DNA of 64,000 nucleotides from Liolophura sinensis (GCF_032854445.1 NC_088302.1:40678191-40742190), one strand, 5' to 3'; positions 1-9,997 are shown, numbered from the stretch's first letter. The notes: generated from the letters alone by a model not told the origin. Translations and numbers: made by a program.

Positions 1-218
1 CAAACAGTTCGCAACAGAACTGCTACTTGGGATAAAATTTTTCATTTAATGACCATTACAGCAAGAAATATTACATTGCGTCATTTACAGACGCGTGTGA
101 ATTTGAGACTGATCCATGTTTTACGCCTTCAGAAATAAGGTTCTGTTAACAGTTTTCAAATAAAAATGCAAACGACATCTGTGTTGCACCCGCTTGAGGT
201 ACATGCTTATTTGCTCAC
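1..218 (-). other. Partial intron 7 of the CARP gene
   Basis: This is intronic sequence following the exon 7 donor (gtgagc on the minus strand). I searched it for the family's C-terminal segment (an N-rich stretch then NNR) and did not find it, so the terminal exon(s) lie to the left of the window. Confidence 0.7.
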
Positions 219-373
219 CTGTCTTTGTGACACGTATATCGGTCTGTTCATGATAACCCACGTGACCGTCTCGTAACATCCGGGCTGTGTCAGCGACCCT
301 TCGTAAGTTATAAACTGGGTAGTGTTTGGTAATAGCCACTTCATCTTCACTTTGTTTAAAGATACGAATTGTC
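219..373 (-). CDS. CA10: CARP X/XI-like exon 7 (internal, residues 202-252)
   Basis: The minus-strand acceptor is tttctcaacag and the donor is gtgagc. The exon is 155 bp: two bases completing Gly201, then 51 codons, ending in phase 0. It encodes LLPNTTQFITYEGSLTQP followed by GCYETVTWVIMNRPIYVS. This corresponds to the CA10 segment FITYDGSMTIPPCYETASW and covers the active-site floor of the fold. The Thr of GSLT is the T199 equivalent of active CAs and is retained. Cys233 is the second half of the conserved disulfide. Asn216 (NTT) is a glycosylation sequon. A longer minus-strand reading frame runs upstream through the acceptor into the intron and should not be used as the exon start. Confidence 0.93.
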
Positions 374-784
374 CTGTTGAGAAACAGAAAACATGTAGCA
401 ACAAATATCGACTGAGAGTACTAGATTAATACAAAATACATCAAGAACTGGTGAACTTTCTACAGGCGCTATGGGTAATGATCCGAGTCTTGCTTGTGGT
501 TTGTTCGGGAATGGCCTTAAAGTTCGAGTGAGTTGAGTAGTTTGTTAGCCGTCAAATATCAAAAAGCACGGGAAAAGTAATCGTACTTTAGAATCGGATT
601 GCTTTTGGGCCCATTTATTAACATATCTGTGAGATGAAACTGTATACCTCGACATCAACCCAACGGCCCACTTCACATCTCCTGGTAAGTTATTCTACGC
701 CGCGCTGTGGAATTCAAATTTATCGGGGAGAAAATTCAAGACAAGGTACCGTGATATTTCTACAATCATTGTGACATTTCTTAC
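374..784 (-). other. Intron 6 of the CARP gene
   Basis: This 411-bp AT-rich intron has donor gtaaga and acceptor tctcaacag. I see no repeat, mobile element or further exon in it. Confidence 0.8.
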
Positions 785-851
785 CTTGAAATCTTACTTT
801 TGACATAGAATGAGCTAAAACATCGAACTCCTCATTTTCTGATGTTCCAAC
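785..851 (-). CDS. CA10: CARP X/XI-like exon 6 (internal, residues 179-200)
   Basis: The exon is 67 bp between acceptor tctactgcag and donor gtaaga: 22 codons plus one base of Gly201. It encodes VGTSENEEFDVLAHSMSKVR then FQ, matching the CA10 stretch [20 protein letters not shown] in position and length. This is the variable loop-helix after the KSPHG strand, so identity is low and the assignment rests on phase, flanking exons and splice sites. A second GTAAGA lies 13 nt upstream of the real donor (after SMSK); using it would shift the frame. The first ~42 nt and the acceptor of this exon recur three times in the upstream intron (see 897-1105). Confidence 0.87.
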
Positions 852-896
852 CTGCAGTAGAAAAAAAAACAAAGACAGACAATGATTGCGTGAGTC

Positions 897-1105
897 ACAA
901 ATGAGTTAAGACATCGAGTTCATCATTTTTTAGCTTCTCCGTACAGAAAAAACATAGACACCATTTTGATTCATACAAATGAGCTAAGACATCACCTTCC
1001 TTATTTATTTTGGTTTCCTACGTCCAGAAAAAAACATGTTATACCAATGAATTAAGTAATCAAGCTGTCGATTTTTTAGGTATTTCACCTGCAACGAAAA
1101 ACAGA
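897..1105 (-). repeat. Three decayed tandem copies of the exon 6 acceptor side
   Basis: Starts at about 901, 979 and 1047 each resemble the exon 6 copy that starts at 810 on the plus strand (atgagctaaaacatcgaact and what follows). Spacing is 91, 78 and 68 bp. Each copy covers the polypyrimidine tract, the acceptor position and roughly the first 42 nt of the exon; none includes the donor side. On the minus strand the copy at 901 has lost its AG and gained in-frame stops. The copy at 979 has a TAG acceptor-like end. The copy at 1047 keeps a clean gttgcag acceptor and an open frame. I read them as duplicated exon fragments, not functional exons. Confidence 0.8.
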
Positions 1106-1416
1106 GAAAAAAGAGTCCAGGCATGATTAGCTGCGATAGAATTCATATACGAATGATTATGGCTTAACAGCAATATGGCAGTCATATTGTAATGAGAATA
1201 TGTTTATACCAGGAGACAGTAAATGGTATATTGGACGCCACAATGAGAATAGCTAAAATCAACCCCAAAACATGGCCATTTTTAAAAACCAACTTAAATA
1301 GCGCAAAGTTAAATGTGGAGAAAACAGCAAAAATACATAAAGATCAGATGATCGAGAATGATAAGCGAGAAAACTTAGTCGTAATTGTGGTCTTAAATAT
1401 TTTTTTGAATCTTCTT

Positions 1417-1745
1417 TGAAGAGAAAAAGACACTTGAAAATAATTTTTGTATGGTGGGTATTTATTTTTCATTATAATAATGTTATAATGAAGATGTAAC
1501 AAATGCTTAAAAACATATTAGCACTAGAATTTGGTCTTTTAGCTAACAAACGTGTTTTTGAACATATTCATATTTATACTTCAGATTAAATGCATGTGTT
1601 TGGATGTAAACAACAAATTTACATTCAAATAAATTTGGAGGACATGTATCACCTCATTATTTAGGACATTATAATACAAAGACGATATATTGTGATCAAA
1701 ATACCCACCATACAAAAACATTTTCAAAAACCTTCTTCTCGTGAA
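1417..1745. repeat. Inverted-repeat (foldback/MITE-like) element in intron 5
   Basis: A perfect 20-bp inverted pair lies at 1444-1463 (tttttgtatggtgggtattt) and 1699-1718. It sits within longer imperfect arms extending outward over cttgaaaat/attttcaa and gaaga/tcttc, and inward over ATAAT-rich sequence. Total length is about 330 bp. No clear target-site duplication or transposase fragment is visible. A non-autonomous DNA element is the simplest reading. Confidence 0.6.
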
Positions 1746-2322
1746 AAAAAAAAATGAAAAAAAAAATAGTAAAGACCATCCCTGCAAATATGTTTTCACG
1801 CTTTTTAAAACTGATTTTGGCCTCATATGTATGTTTTCTTCTCCTTAAAACTCGAAACTATATTGATATCGTTTAAAATATGTAATGTAAGAAATTCTAT
1901 ATAGAAAATGCATCACAGGTATATTAAATGATGAAGGCAAATGCCCTTTAAATACTAGACGACAGCATCACAGTCGACGACCCTGTAAAATAAATCAAAC
2001 ATAAAGTCGACCGGGTAAGACTTTCATGACTTTTATTCGAACGTGAGTAATGTCTACATAGTCACCAGGATATGTTTGATACCATACTGGGGCAATGCCC
2101 CCCATCGAAGCAAAAAATGAGTGTTAAAAATGAACGACCAGTATGGAACCTCGTTAAACTACATGCTTGCTATAAGGCAAACTATGAGACAGAAGTTTGA
2201 ATTGTGATCCCATGTGTTTTTCGTCGGATTCATTATCCGATGATGTCTCCACTCGTTCAATAATGCACATTTTGAAGAAACGGGGCAACAGCTTACAGCA
2301 GGGGCCTACATAGTTTTCTTAC
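1746..2322 (-). other. Intron 5 remainder of the CARP gene
   Basis: This is AT-rich intronic sequence between the foldback element and the exon 5 donor (gtaaga). It starts with A-runs next to the inverted repeat. I see no other structure. Confidence 0.6.
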
Positions 2323-2418
2323 CTGGACAAAAACAGCTATACCAGCGATCCCGTGTGGAGACTTTTCGGCCTGGGTAAAGTTATCATAGAGGTCACAGTT
2401 GTATGCCATTATCTGGAG
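2323..2418 (-). CDS. CA10: CARP X/XI-like exon 5 (internal, residues 147-178)
   Basis: The exon is 96 bp, exactly 32 codons in phase 0, between acceptor tttctccacag and donor gtaaga. It encodes LQIMAYNCDLYDNFTQAEKS then PHGIAGIAVFVQ, aligning residue for residue with CA10 [20 protein letters not shown] then PNG. The zinc-ligand position H119 of active CAs is Gln148 here, as in CA10, and the H122 position is Ala151. Asn159 (NFT) is a glycosylation sequon at the same place as the NVT of CA10. An alternative AG lies 6 nt inside the exon (ctccag); the alignment favours the upstream CAG. The first 44 nt of this exon and 29 nt of intron are the template of the 73-bp array just upstream. Confidence 0.93.
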
Positions 2419-2447
2419 CTGTGGAGAAACAAAGTGATAACACAGAG

Positions 2448-3366
2448 GTAAAGTTATCATACAGGTCACAGTTCTGAGTCGTGATCTGGAAGTGTGAAGA
2501 AATAAAGTGATAACACAAAGGTAAAGTTATCACACAGGTCACAGTTCTGAGCCGTCATCTGGAGGTGTGAAGAAATAAAGTGACAACACAAAGGTAAAGT
2601 TATCACACAGGTCACAGTTCTGAGCCGTCATCTGGAGGTGTGAAGAAATAAAGTGACAACACAAAGGTAAAGTTATCACTCTGGTCAGAGTTCTGAGTCG
2701 TGATCTGGAGGTGTGGAGAAACAAAGTGATAACACGGAGGTAAAGTTATCACACAGGTCAGAGTTCTGAGTCGTGATCTGAAGGTGTGAAGAAATAAAAT
2801 GATAACACAAAGGTAAAGTTATCACTCTGGTCACAGTTCTGAGCCGTCATCTGGAGGTGTGAAGAAATAAAGTGATAACACGGAGGTAAAGTTATCACAC
2901 AGGTCACAGTTCTGAGCCGTCATCTGGAGGTGTGAAGAAATAAAGTGATAACACAAAGGTAAAGTTATCACTCTGGTCAGAGTTCTGAGTCGTGATCTGG
3001 AGGTGTGGAGAAACAAAGTGATAACACGGAGGTAAAGTTATTACACAGGTCACAGTTCTGAGTCGTGATCTGAAGGTGTGAAGAAATAAAATGATAACAC
3101 GGAGGTAAAGTTATCACACAGGTCACAGTTCTGAGCCGTCATCTGGAGGTGTGAAGAAATAAAGTGACAACACGAAGGTAAAGTTATCACTCTGGTCAGA
3201 GTTTTGAGTCGTGATCTGGAGGTGTGGAGAAACAAAGTGATAACACGGAGGTAAAGTTATCACACAGGTCACAGTTCTGAGCCGTGATCTGAAGGTGTGA
3301 AGAAATAAAGTGATAACACAGAGGTAAAGTTATCACACAGGTCACAATTGTGAGCCGTGAAGATGT
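2448..3366 (-). repeat. 73-bp minisatellite derived from the exon 5 acceptor region (about 12.6 copies plus the exon copy)
   Basis: Units start at 2448, 2521, 2594, 2667, 2740, 2813, 2886, 2959, 3032, 3105, 3178, 3251 and 3324. The period is exactly 73 with no indel. The preceding unit, 2375-2447, is the true exon 5 boundary. Relative to the minus-strand gene each unit is 44 nt of exon 5 start (cf. QNCDLCDNF versus YNCDLYDNF) plus 29 nt of intron. The exon's acceptor CAG is CAC in the copies (plus-strand ctgtg becomes gtgtg), while the AG 6 nt further in is kept. Units at 2667, 2959 and 3178 share a variant (ctctggtcagag), suggesting a partial four-unit higher-order repeat. GTGATAAC and GTTATCAC within the unit are inverted and could form an 8-9 bp stem. 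Since 73 is not a multiple of 3, inclusion of units would break the reading frame. Confidence 0.95.
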
Positions 3367-4196
3367 GAAGCTTCCAAAAAACGCCAGCCTTATCACACTG
3401 CAGGAAACAGTTTTAATGCCATTGCTGCTGTTTTTGTTAGGACATTGAGTGAAAATGAGCAAACAGCAGAATTTACTCTATTTCAAAAACAGCTACTACA
3501 ACGTCACAGTGCATTACGACGGAAAGAGGAAAAAAAACATTTTTTTTCAGTTTTACGGTTACCTCATTCACATCCGTATGTGGATATATAGCTTTGGGAA
3601 ACCTCTTTAATAAAGTAATACACTTAATATGGCTCATTTTATTCCAGGCTGCCTATACAGACATATTACACAGGTTATACAAGCCAAATGATACGACCAG
3701 ATTCCAAAAACCTGAGTTGCCTTACAAGTGTTACATGTATGTAGACCACAAAAAAGTTATCACAGAATTATTTTTTAGGCTATTTGCTCTTTGTGTCTCT
3801 GCTAAACTTAAATGGCCGTAAGTTTCGCATACACATTTAGCGCATTACCATGATTTCAGAATAAAAGTTACATGTAGGTGTAGTGTGAGGCTTGGATAAA
3901 AGTAGATGCTGACGCAGGCACACATCAACAGGCGGAAGTGATCTTTTTAAAGCCAATGAACATGCGTTGGTGAAGGTGACAGTATCGGCAGATCTCAACA
4001 AAATGGAAAGTATTCCCTCTCAGCAGACGTTTATTGGTTTTAGATTGACATCGCTTATTGAATCTATCAATGTGCGTATCTAAACAGACTAGAAATCAAA
4101 AGTAATTGTAGATAATGGCTACTTCAACCGGAAAACAATAACGTCCGGAAATGAAACAACAGTATGGCACACGTCTTAAATGACACTGTAATTTAC
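3367..4196 (-). other. Intron 4 remainder of the CARP gene
   Basis: This is non-repetitive sequence between the 73-bp array and the exon 4 donor (gtaaat). It contains a T/A-run near 3530-3550. No exon or mobile element is recognised. Confidence 0.6.
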
Positions 4197-4388
4197 CTCG
4201 GCCGGAAAGGTCAAGCCTCCAATCTGGTGTTCGCCCCCGTCCAGACCCTCGCTGCCAAAGTGGAACTTGACATACTGGATTCGGTACTTGTAAGACAGGG
4301 GACCGGAAGTGACGTAAATACTTTCCGTGGTCGTGTCGTTGATTTTGAGAATAACCTCGTTGCCGTTGTTCATTAACAAGCCTGGCGT
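4197..4388 (-). CDS. CA10: CARP X/XI-like exon 4 (internal, residues 83-146)
   Basis: The exon is 192 bp, 64 codons in phase 0 at both ends, with acceptor gtttttttccag and donor gtaaat. It encodes TPGLLMNNGNEVILKINDTT, then VTSGPLSYKYRIQYVKFHFG, then SEGLDGGEHQIGGLTFPAE. This is the core of the CA fold; CA10 reads [20 protein letters not shown] then EDSQGSEHLLNG at the same place. The motif of active CAs is FHFHWG; here the first zinc histidine is Lys123, the second is kept (His125) and Trp97 is Phe126. Asn99 (NDT) is a sequon. This is the most conserved exon in the window and the strongest basis for the family call. Confidence 0.96.
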
Positions 4389-6740
4389 CTGGAAAAAAAC
4401 ATGAAAGAATATGTCGCCTTTACTATAAAGGGAACTTAAGTATTTAAAGAGGCAGAAGACTTGATTGGGTACAGTTCACATTATGCGAAATAAGGCATTT
4501 CAACGTGAATTTTTTTTTTTACTAAATCATAGGACTGACATGTGAACTCTAGATAACATGCAAATCTTACTCTTAAGCCGGATTTTCACCTTTAGTGACA
4601 CGAATTCCACAGTACAGACTCTTGGCGCTACCCGAGTGTATTTTCTGACGAACAGCATGGCACCAAAGGATCACAAACTTCTTTATTAGCCCCTCCGCGA
4701 ATAAATAAGCTAAGCAGGTCAATCCACATGGGGATAGAGGAAAGTTTAACCAGTTAATCAAGTTATTGTTCATGCTCAGATAGTCAGAAGCTATGATGCA
4801 GAAAAACGTTTTTCACAACAGCAAAATTATTTGGACGACGTAAGGGCACCCAGTACCGAAATTGAAAGTGCCACGGGGTAAGTTCATTCACGCTTGATTT
4901 GATGTAATCTTTTACCCGTAACTTTTACTCATATTTTACCGCTTTCCTCTACAGTTACATTCTTTTCATTGCTTTATTTCTTGTGGGATTTCGGCAGCGA
5001 GAATTGGTGGAGTGTGAACGGGCCTAGGTATCGATGATTAGGTCATGGGGACATGTTATCCGTGCGTAAAGTATGGTGTTGAATAAGAAGTCGACTTGTG
5101 GAAGGTGTTCGCGTAGTGATGAGTGTTAGGCGACCATTCCGGCTGACGATGTGCCCGTCTGAGTCGACTAACAGAGTCTATACCATCCAGGAATCCAAGC
5201 TGCTTCTCAGTGCGTCCATCTACAAATATTGGATTGATGTCGACAACGGAAACAAGCCGTCACTGACGGTTCAGTTGCTTTGCTGGCAATATTTCCTCAC
5301 AGCGGTTAAAATACTGGCAAACAATGATCGATATGAACAAGAGATTTACAGACGAAACCTCTTAAAACTTCAAAGATCCCTCTGTAAATACAAGAACGTT
5401 CTCTGCGTACCCTGGTCCTTGTCGAATGGAATATTTATAAACTTTGGCGTTATTCACTGCATTCGAAAGACGGAAAACTGAATTAATGTTTGGGATTTAT
5501 TCCAAATATCAGTTCACCAGCCACAGGCACACAAAATAAACACAGTTCAAATAAATATAAGTTTGATGGCCTTCGGATAATCAGCGTTAATGTGATTATC
5601 AGTTTCCATTTGACTTCAGCGTCATCATCGTATTGGATTCCCCATTAGTATGCCGAGGATAATGCAGTTTAAAAATGACAGAGAAAACATAAAAATCAGA
5701 TTCTCATTAAAATGAAATTGTACCCGGCGGTTGACAATAACAAGACCAGCTAAGCAAATTCTCGAAAAAGTCTTAAAATTGGCGAGAATTCGTTTACACC
5801 TTATCTAATGACACCGACACGTGAATATAAATAACGAGCCCAGCCTATATATTAGTGACGTACAAGCCGCAAATAATATATAAAACGCCTGGTTTGAGGT
5901 AAGTGAGACGGAGTGAGATATAAAAGTGCTGAGATTAAACGTTTCTTTGGCAGTTAATTCGTAATGATATATGGTCGTTCAAATTACTGAGAATCCAAAA
6001 AAATAAAAAAATCCTTTCAAAAATACATACTCATTTTCATGGCTCTGTCATGAATGCTTGCAATTTGTCGTAGACAGCATGCCTAGGCAGTTAAGATACA
6101 TTTAATGTCGGGAGTTGAAGAGAGCAATGGACAGGACATTCAAAAAGTGGGCAGCTCATTAGGGATGACAAGAGACAAAACATCGAGGAGGCCCAGTGAA
6201 TTATGATGATTAGACAAACCTTACAAACTCTGGGATTACAGTTTATTTAATTTAACAAATCTGTGGTTCGGACTCCGAACAAGCGATGTTTTGATTAGAA
6301 AGCCTATCTCCCTCCCGATATTAGTTTACAGCGCGAATAATTTCAGTATTTTCCATCCACTTATCGAATTAAATTTAAGCTGTTAGCCACAAATTGATTT
6401 ATTGTTGGAGATAGGGCTGGGATGATTGTTGGGAGGTTTGAGGATTTGTCTGGGGACTGTCATATTGCGAGGGATTGCTGTGAGCGGGCTGGCCCCAGAG
6501 CAGGCAATAACCCAACCAGGCCCCATTATGTAACCCACCACACATCCGGTTAGGCAAGTGTTTAACACAGATATAAACTATAAATAATTAGCACAGCTGG
6601 CAATAAGAGAGGTTGCCGAAAGAAATACATGTATCCAATATGATAACAGTGGCTGGGCTGCCTGGAGGTCTCAAGACGTCTCAGGATACTGAGGTTATTT
6701 TATAAGTATTAGATTTATTGATTCATTTATTTATTGTTAA
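4389..6740 (-). other. Intron 3 (12.6 kb), first segment
   Basis: This is AT-rich intronic sequence following the acceptor of exon 4. A 127-codon plus-strand open frame (5098-5481) has no recognisable domain, strong start context or splice context, and runs opposite to the host gene; I do not call it. No repeat was identified here. Confidence 0.6.
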
Positions 6741-6984
6741 GGGGCCTCCGTGGCCGAGTGGTCAGCGTACTAGCGCAACACAATGACTCAGAGATCTCTC
6801 AACGATGCAATCGTTGTCAGTTTACACTGGTTTCCTTTTCGGTTGTACGTGGGTTGTGCCAAAAACCTGCGGATGGTCGTGTGTTTTCCCTGGTTTCCTT
6901 CCACCATATTGCTGGCCGTCGGCGTATAAGTGAAATATTTTTAAATAAGGCCTTCAAGCACCAATCAAATAAATAAATAAATAT
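6741..6984 (+). mobile_element. tRNA-derived SINE, full-length but diverged
   Basis: It starts with a tRNA-like head (ggggcctccgtggccgagtg) that resembles a tRNA A-box region. It continues with the shared body (aacctgcggatggtcgtg) and the conserved core (cgtataagtgaaatattt), and ends with caccaatcaaataaataaat. Substitutions relative to the copy at 37919 indicate an older insertion. A clear target-site duplication is not visible. Confidence 0.85.
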
Positions 6985-7154
6985 TTGTTTACGGCCATAT
7001 TCAGGATATTTTATGACGGTCACTTTTATGGGTAAAGGAAGCCAATGTTCCCTGGGACTTTGGCGAGCTACCGGTGAACTGTTCCACGTGTAACATTTGC
7101 AATATCCGTTGATTGCAAGTAGTTTCTAATGAACATAACGTAAGACCATACTAG

Positions 7155-7724
7155 ACAGTTACCTGTAATGCCCCAAGAACAATGAAATACAAGGGAAGCA
7201 CTTATTGTCACTAAAGCCCCGAAAACAATGGAATAGAATAGAACCGCTTATTGTCACTAACGCCCCGAGTACAATGGAATACAAAAGAACCGCTTATTGC
7301 CACCAACGCATTAAGAACAATAGAATACAAGGGAACCACATATTGTCACTTATGCTAGGAGGACAATAGAATAGAAGAGAACCACTTATTGCCATTAACG
7401 CCCCAAGAACAATGAAATACAAGGGGAGCGCTTATTGCCACTAACGCCCTGAGAACAACAGAGTACAGGAGAACCACTTATTGTCACTTACTCTCTGAGT
7501 ACAATGGAATACAAAAGAACCAACTATAGCCACCAACCTCCAAAAAAAAAAAAACAATGGAATAAAAGGGAAACGCTTATTATCACTAACGCCCCGAAAA
7601 CAGTGGTATACAGGAAAACCGCTTATTGTCACTAATGCTCCGAGAACAATGGAACACAAGAGAACCGCTAATCGTCACCAACGCCCCGAGAACAATGGAA
7701 TATTAAGAGAACCGCTTATTGAGA
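7155..7724 (+). repeat. 46-bp minisatellite, about 12 copies
   Basis: The unit core is gccccgagaacaatggaata followed by caagagaaccgcttattgtc and actaac. Anchor positions 7201, 7247, 7293, 7339, 7385, 7431, 7477 and 7523 are spaced exactly 46 bp; later copies (7575, 7622, 7668, 7715) vary by A-run expansion and single-base insertions. It lies in intron 3 of the CARP gene and is unrelated to its exons as far as I can see. Confidence 0.93.
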
Positions 7725-9969
7725 CATTCTTGCTGTATCGGAATTAGAACTCAGCTGAGTATTCATTTGCGTAAGAAACAGTTAGTCAATAAATAAGCTG
7801 TAAACAATGCAATTAATGGCGTCAAAACTAAAAAAGTATCAAACTTGTCTGTATTTCCATAGCCTTTTCCTTCCAATTTTAGCCACTAATTCAGATAACG
7901 ACAACTGAAAGCCAGAAACATAGAAATAAAAGGTCCCCAGTTATCTTGTGATACTTTAATAAGAAATAAACTAGACTTCAATTCATGTGGAAAACTGTAA
8001 ATGGATAGATTTCACAGGGAAGCGTTATGAATGAATAACTGGTAATAAAAATGGTTGCTAGGGAATTAGTAAAACTTCCAATGCTGGCAAATAAAAATAA
8101 TCAAACCTAAAATATCAATGGACGCACTATGAATGAAGTAACATTTCAAGAAAACTAACAGAATGAATCAGCGCTGGGATAAATAGGTTATTGATGCATT
8201 AACGTTTCCAATAAATGTGACAACGAATGAGCCAATTCAAACATTGTGAATTAAGTAGTTACCCTTTTGATTGGTCATCAATGGACTGGAGATACTTCGA
8301 AGTGACATATATTCTGATTGCTACACCTTAAGTTGCACAATGAAAATAAAGGACACTTCTGATTCTGACTACTGGAGTATGGGAACTTTACATTACTGAA
8401 CATAATAGATGGATCATTCATGGACTATTCAATTGGTCATGGCAAAACGTGTTCAAGACAAAGAAAGCTGCTCCTGGTTTCTCGGACTGAGGGCGAACTA
8501 ACGTTCAAGGCATGTTGCAAAGAATGGGTGTTGAGGTGTGAATAGGGATGTACGCGTGTGAGGCGGGAAGGGGAGGGATATGACATCTGACGCCTTTCTC
8601 ATAATGATTTAGTGAAGCATCACTGTCAAAATGATTTCTTGAAAAAATGAGTTTGATATGATAAACGAAAGGTTAACAGAGATTTCAAATCTGAAGTAAT
8701 CAAGCGAATGGATACGACATAAAACCAAACATGAGTTATTCTTAGTTTGATCTGAAAACTGACTTGGTAGAAACCATGTAATGGGTAGGGCGTCAGCTGA
8801 TTGAGTCGATTCCAAAATAACTTTATTTATAGGTGACATTTACGTCAGTGATTTGTGTAAAATGATATGTCCTGTACAAAAGATTTGCGATTATATGTAA
8901 ACTCTTGACCTAGCTGAGAACCGTTTGGAACAGTATGCCCGACCAACAAAATCAAACGCGGTAAAGTCGGAAAGCTCTTTTGCATTTATGAAGATAGACA
9001 GCTTACATTTGTCTATAAGAACAAAAAATAATATACTTTCATTTCCCTTGATTAATTAATCTTGACGTTTAACTGAGTTGTGCCGTTTGGGGAACAAAGG
9101 GATTACTTAATCTCTGGAGAAGATGATTGTATTATGAGCAAAGGAAGAGTTTATGTACTGGACCATTGGCCTGACAGTGTTTGCAGGCTTCACCCAACGT
9201 CATGAAGAAAGCGACTTAGGTGCTGGAGAGAAAAATCAATTGGATGCCAGTGGGGAAAAAATGAAAACGGTAGAGCTGATGTCCCAGAGCAATACACCGC
9301 GACCACTTTAACATCGATTTAAGAAATGCTTTCACGGATGGATAAATTAGATTATCAAACATTTCTACTTTTGAGAAAGCAAACGGACTGATTTTCAATA
9401 AATAAATGGAATGAGGAATAAGTGAAGCTAATGGTGCGGGATACTGGCTTTATTGTATTAGTTAACATGGTCTTCAGTTCGCAGCCGCGCTTTGCCCGTA
9501 AAGATAGCCTGATATACTATAGCACGCTCCTATCTCCACGTACATTAGATAAACGGATTTTATGTGTGTGGTTCTGTACAACGAAATAGCTATCAGCAAG
9601 ACAAATATACCGGTTTATGAAAGCCATAAAAGCCGATGGAAAGTTTTCCTTAGTTTCACTCATAGCGAACAGGTGCAATTCAGACGGCACTAAGGTTTAC
9701 ATTACCGCCCAGCAAATGAGTTCATCGACAGTAGTTAAAAAGCTGTTTAAAAAGCCTCCGATCAGTAAATGATTCACCCGACGATCTAACCGTATGATAT
9801 GAACAGACAGACGTTTTGTGGCGGTAGATTGAAACGCCATAAGTGAGGTGTGATAAATTGAGATATACGGTTTGGAAAGATAGCGAAGTGTCGAGCATGA
9901 TGGAGACCGTTACACAACGCTTCAGCTGTACCATGCTCATATAAATTATGTTCTTCTATAAAAAAAAAC
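7725..9969 (-). other. Intron 3, second segment
   Basis: This is AT-rich intronic sequence with no exon, array or mobile element that I can support. Confidence 0.55.
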
Positions 9970-9997
9970 TGGCCCCGCTCAAAATCGAGCGGGGCCA
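9970..9997. other. Perfect GC-rich hairpin flanked by A-tracts
   Basis: The arms tggccccgctc (9970-9980) and gagcggggcca (9987-9997) are perfect reverse complements, 11 bp each, around a 6-nt loop (aaaatc). The left flank is a run of eight or more A and the right flank a run of A. On the minus strand this reads as a GC stem followed by a T-tract. It resembles an intrinsic terminator in shape only; the context is a eukaryotic intron. Confidence 0.75.

Noticed and set aside
2539-3462. Four minus-strand frames of 61-88 codons with a repeated MFLHTSRSRL-type start
   Set aside because: They are translations of the 73-bp array, in a frame unrelated to exon 5, and the unit length breaks any continuous coding.
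5098-5481. 127-codon plus-strand open frame inside CARP intron 3
   Set aside because: No recognisable domain or supporting signal; only length speaks for it.
6741-6830. Functional tRNA gene
   Set aside because: The tRNA-like head is continuous with a SINE body and tail and does not fold into a full cloverleaf by eye.
9970-9997. Intrinsic bacterial terminator or bacterial contamination
   Set aside because: The hairpin lies inside an intron of a clearly eukaryotic gene with no bacterial coding sequence around it.
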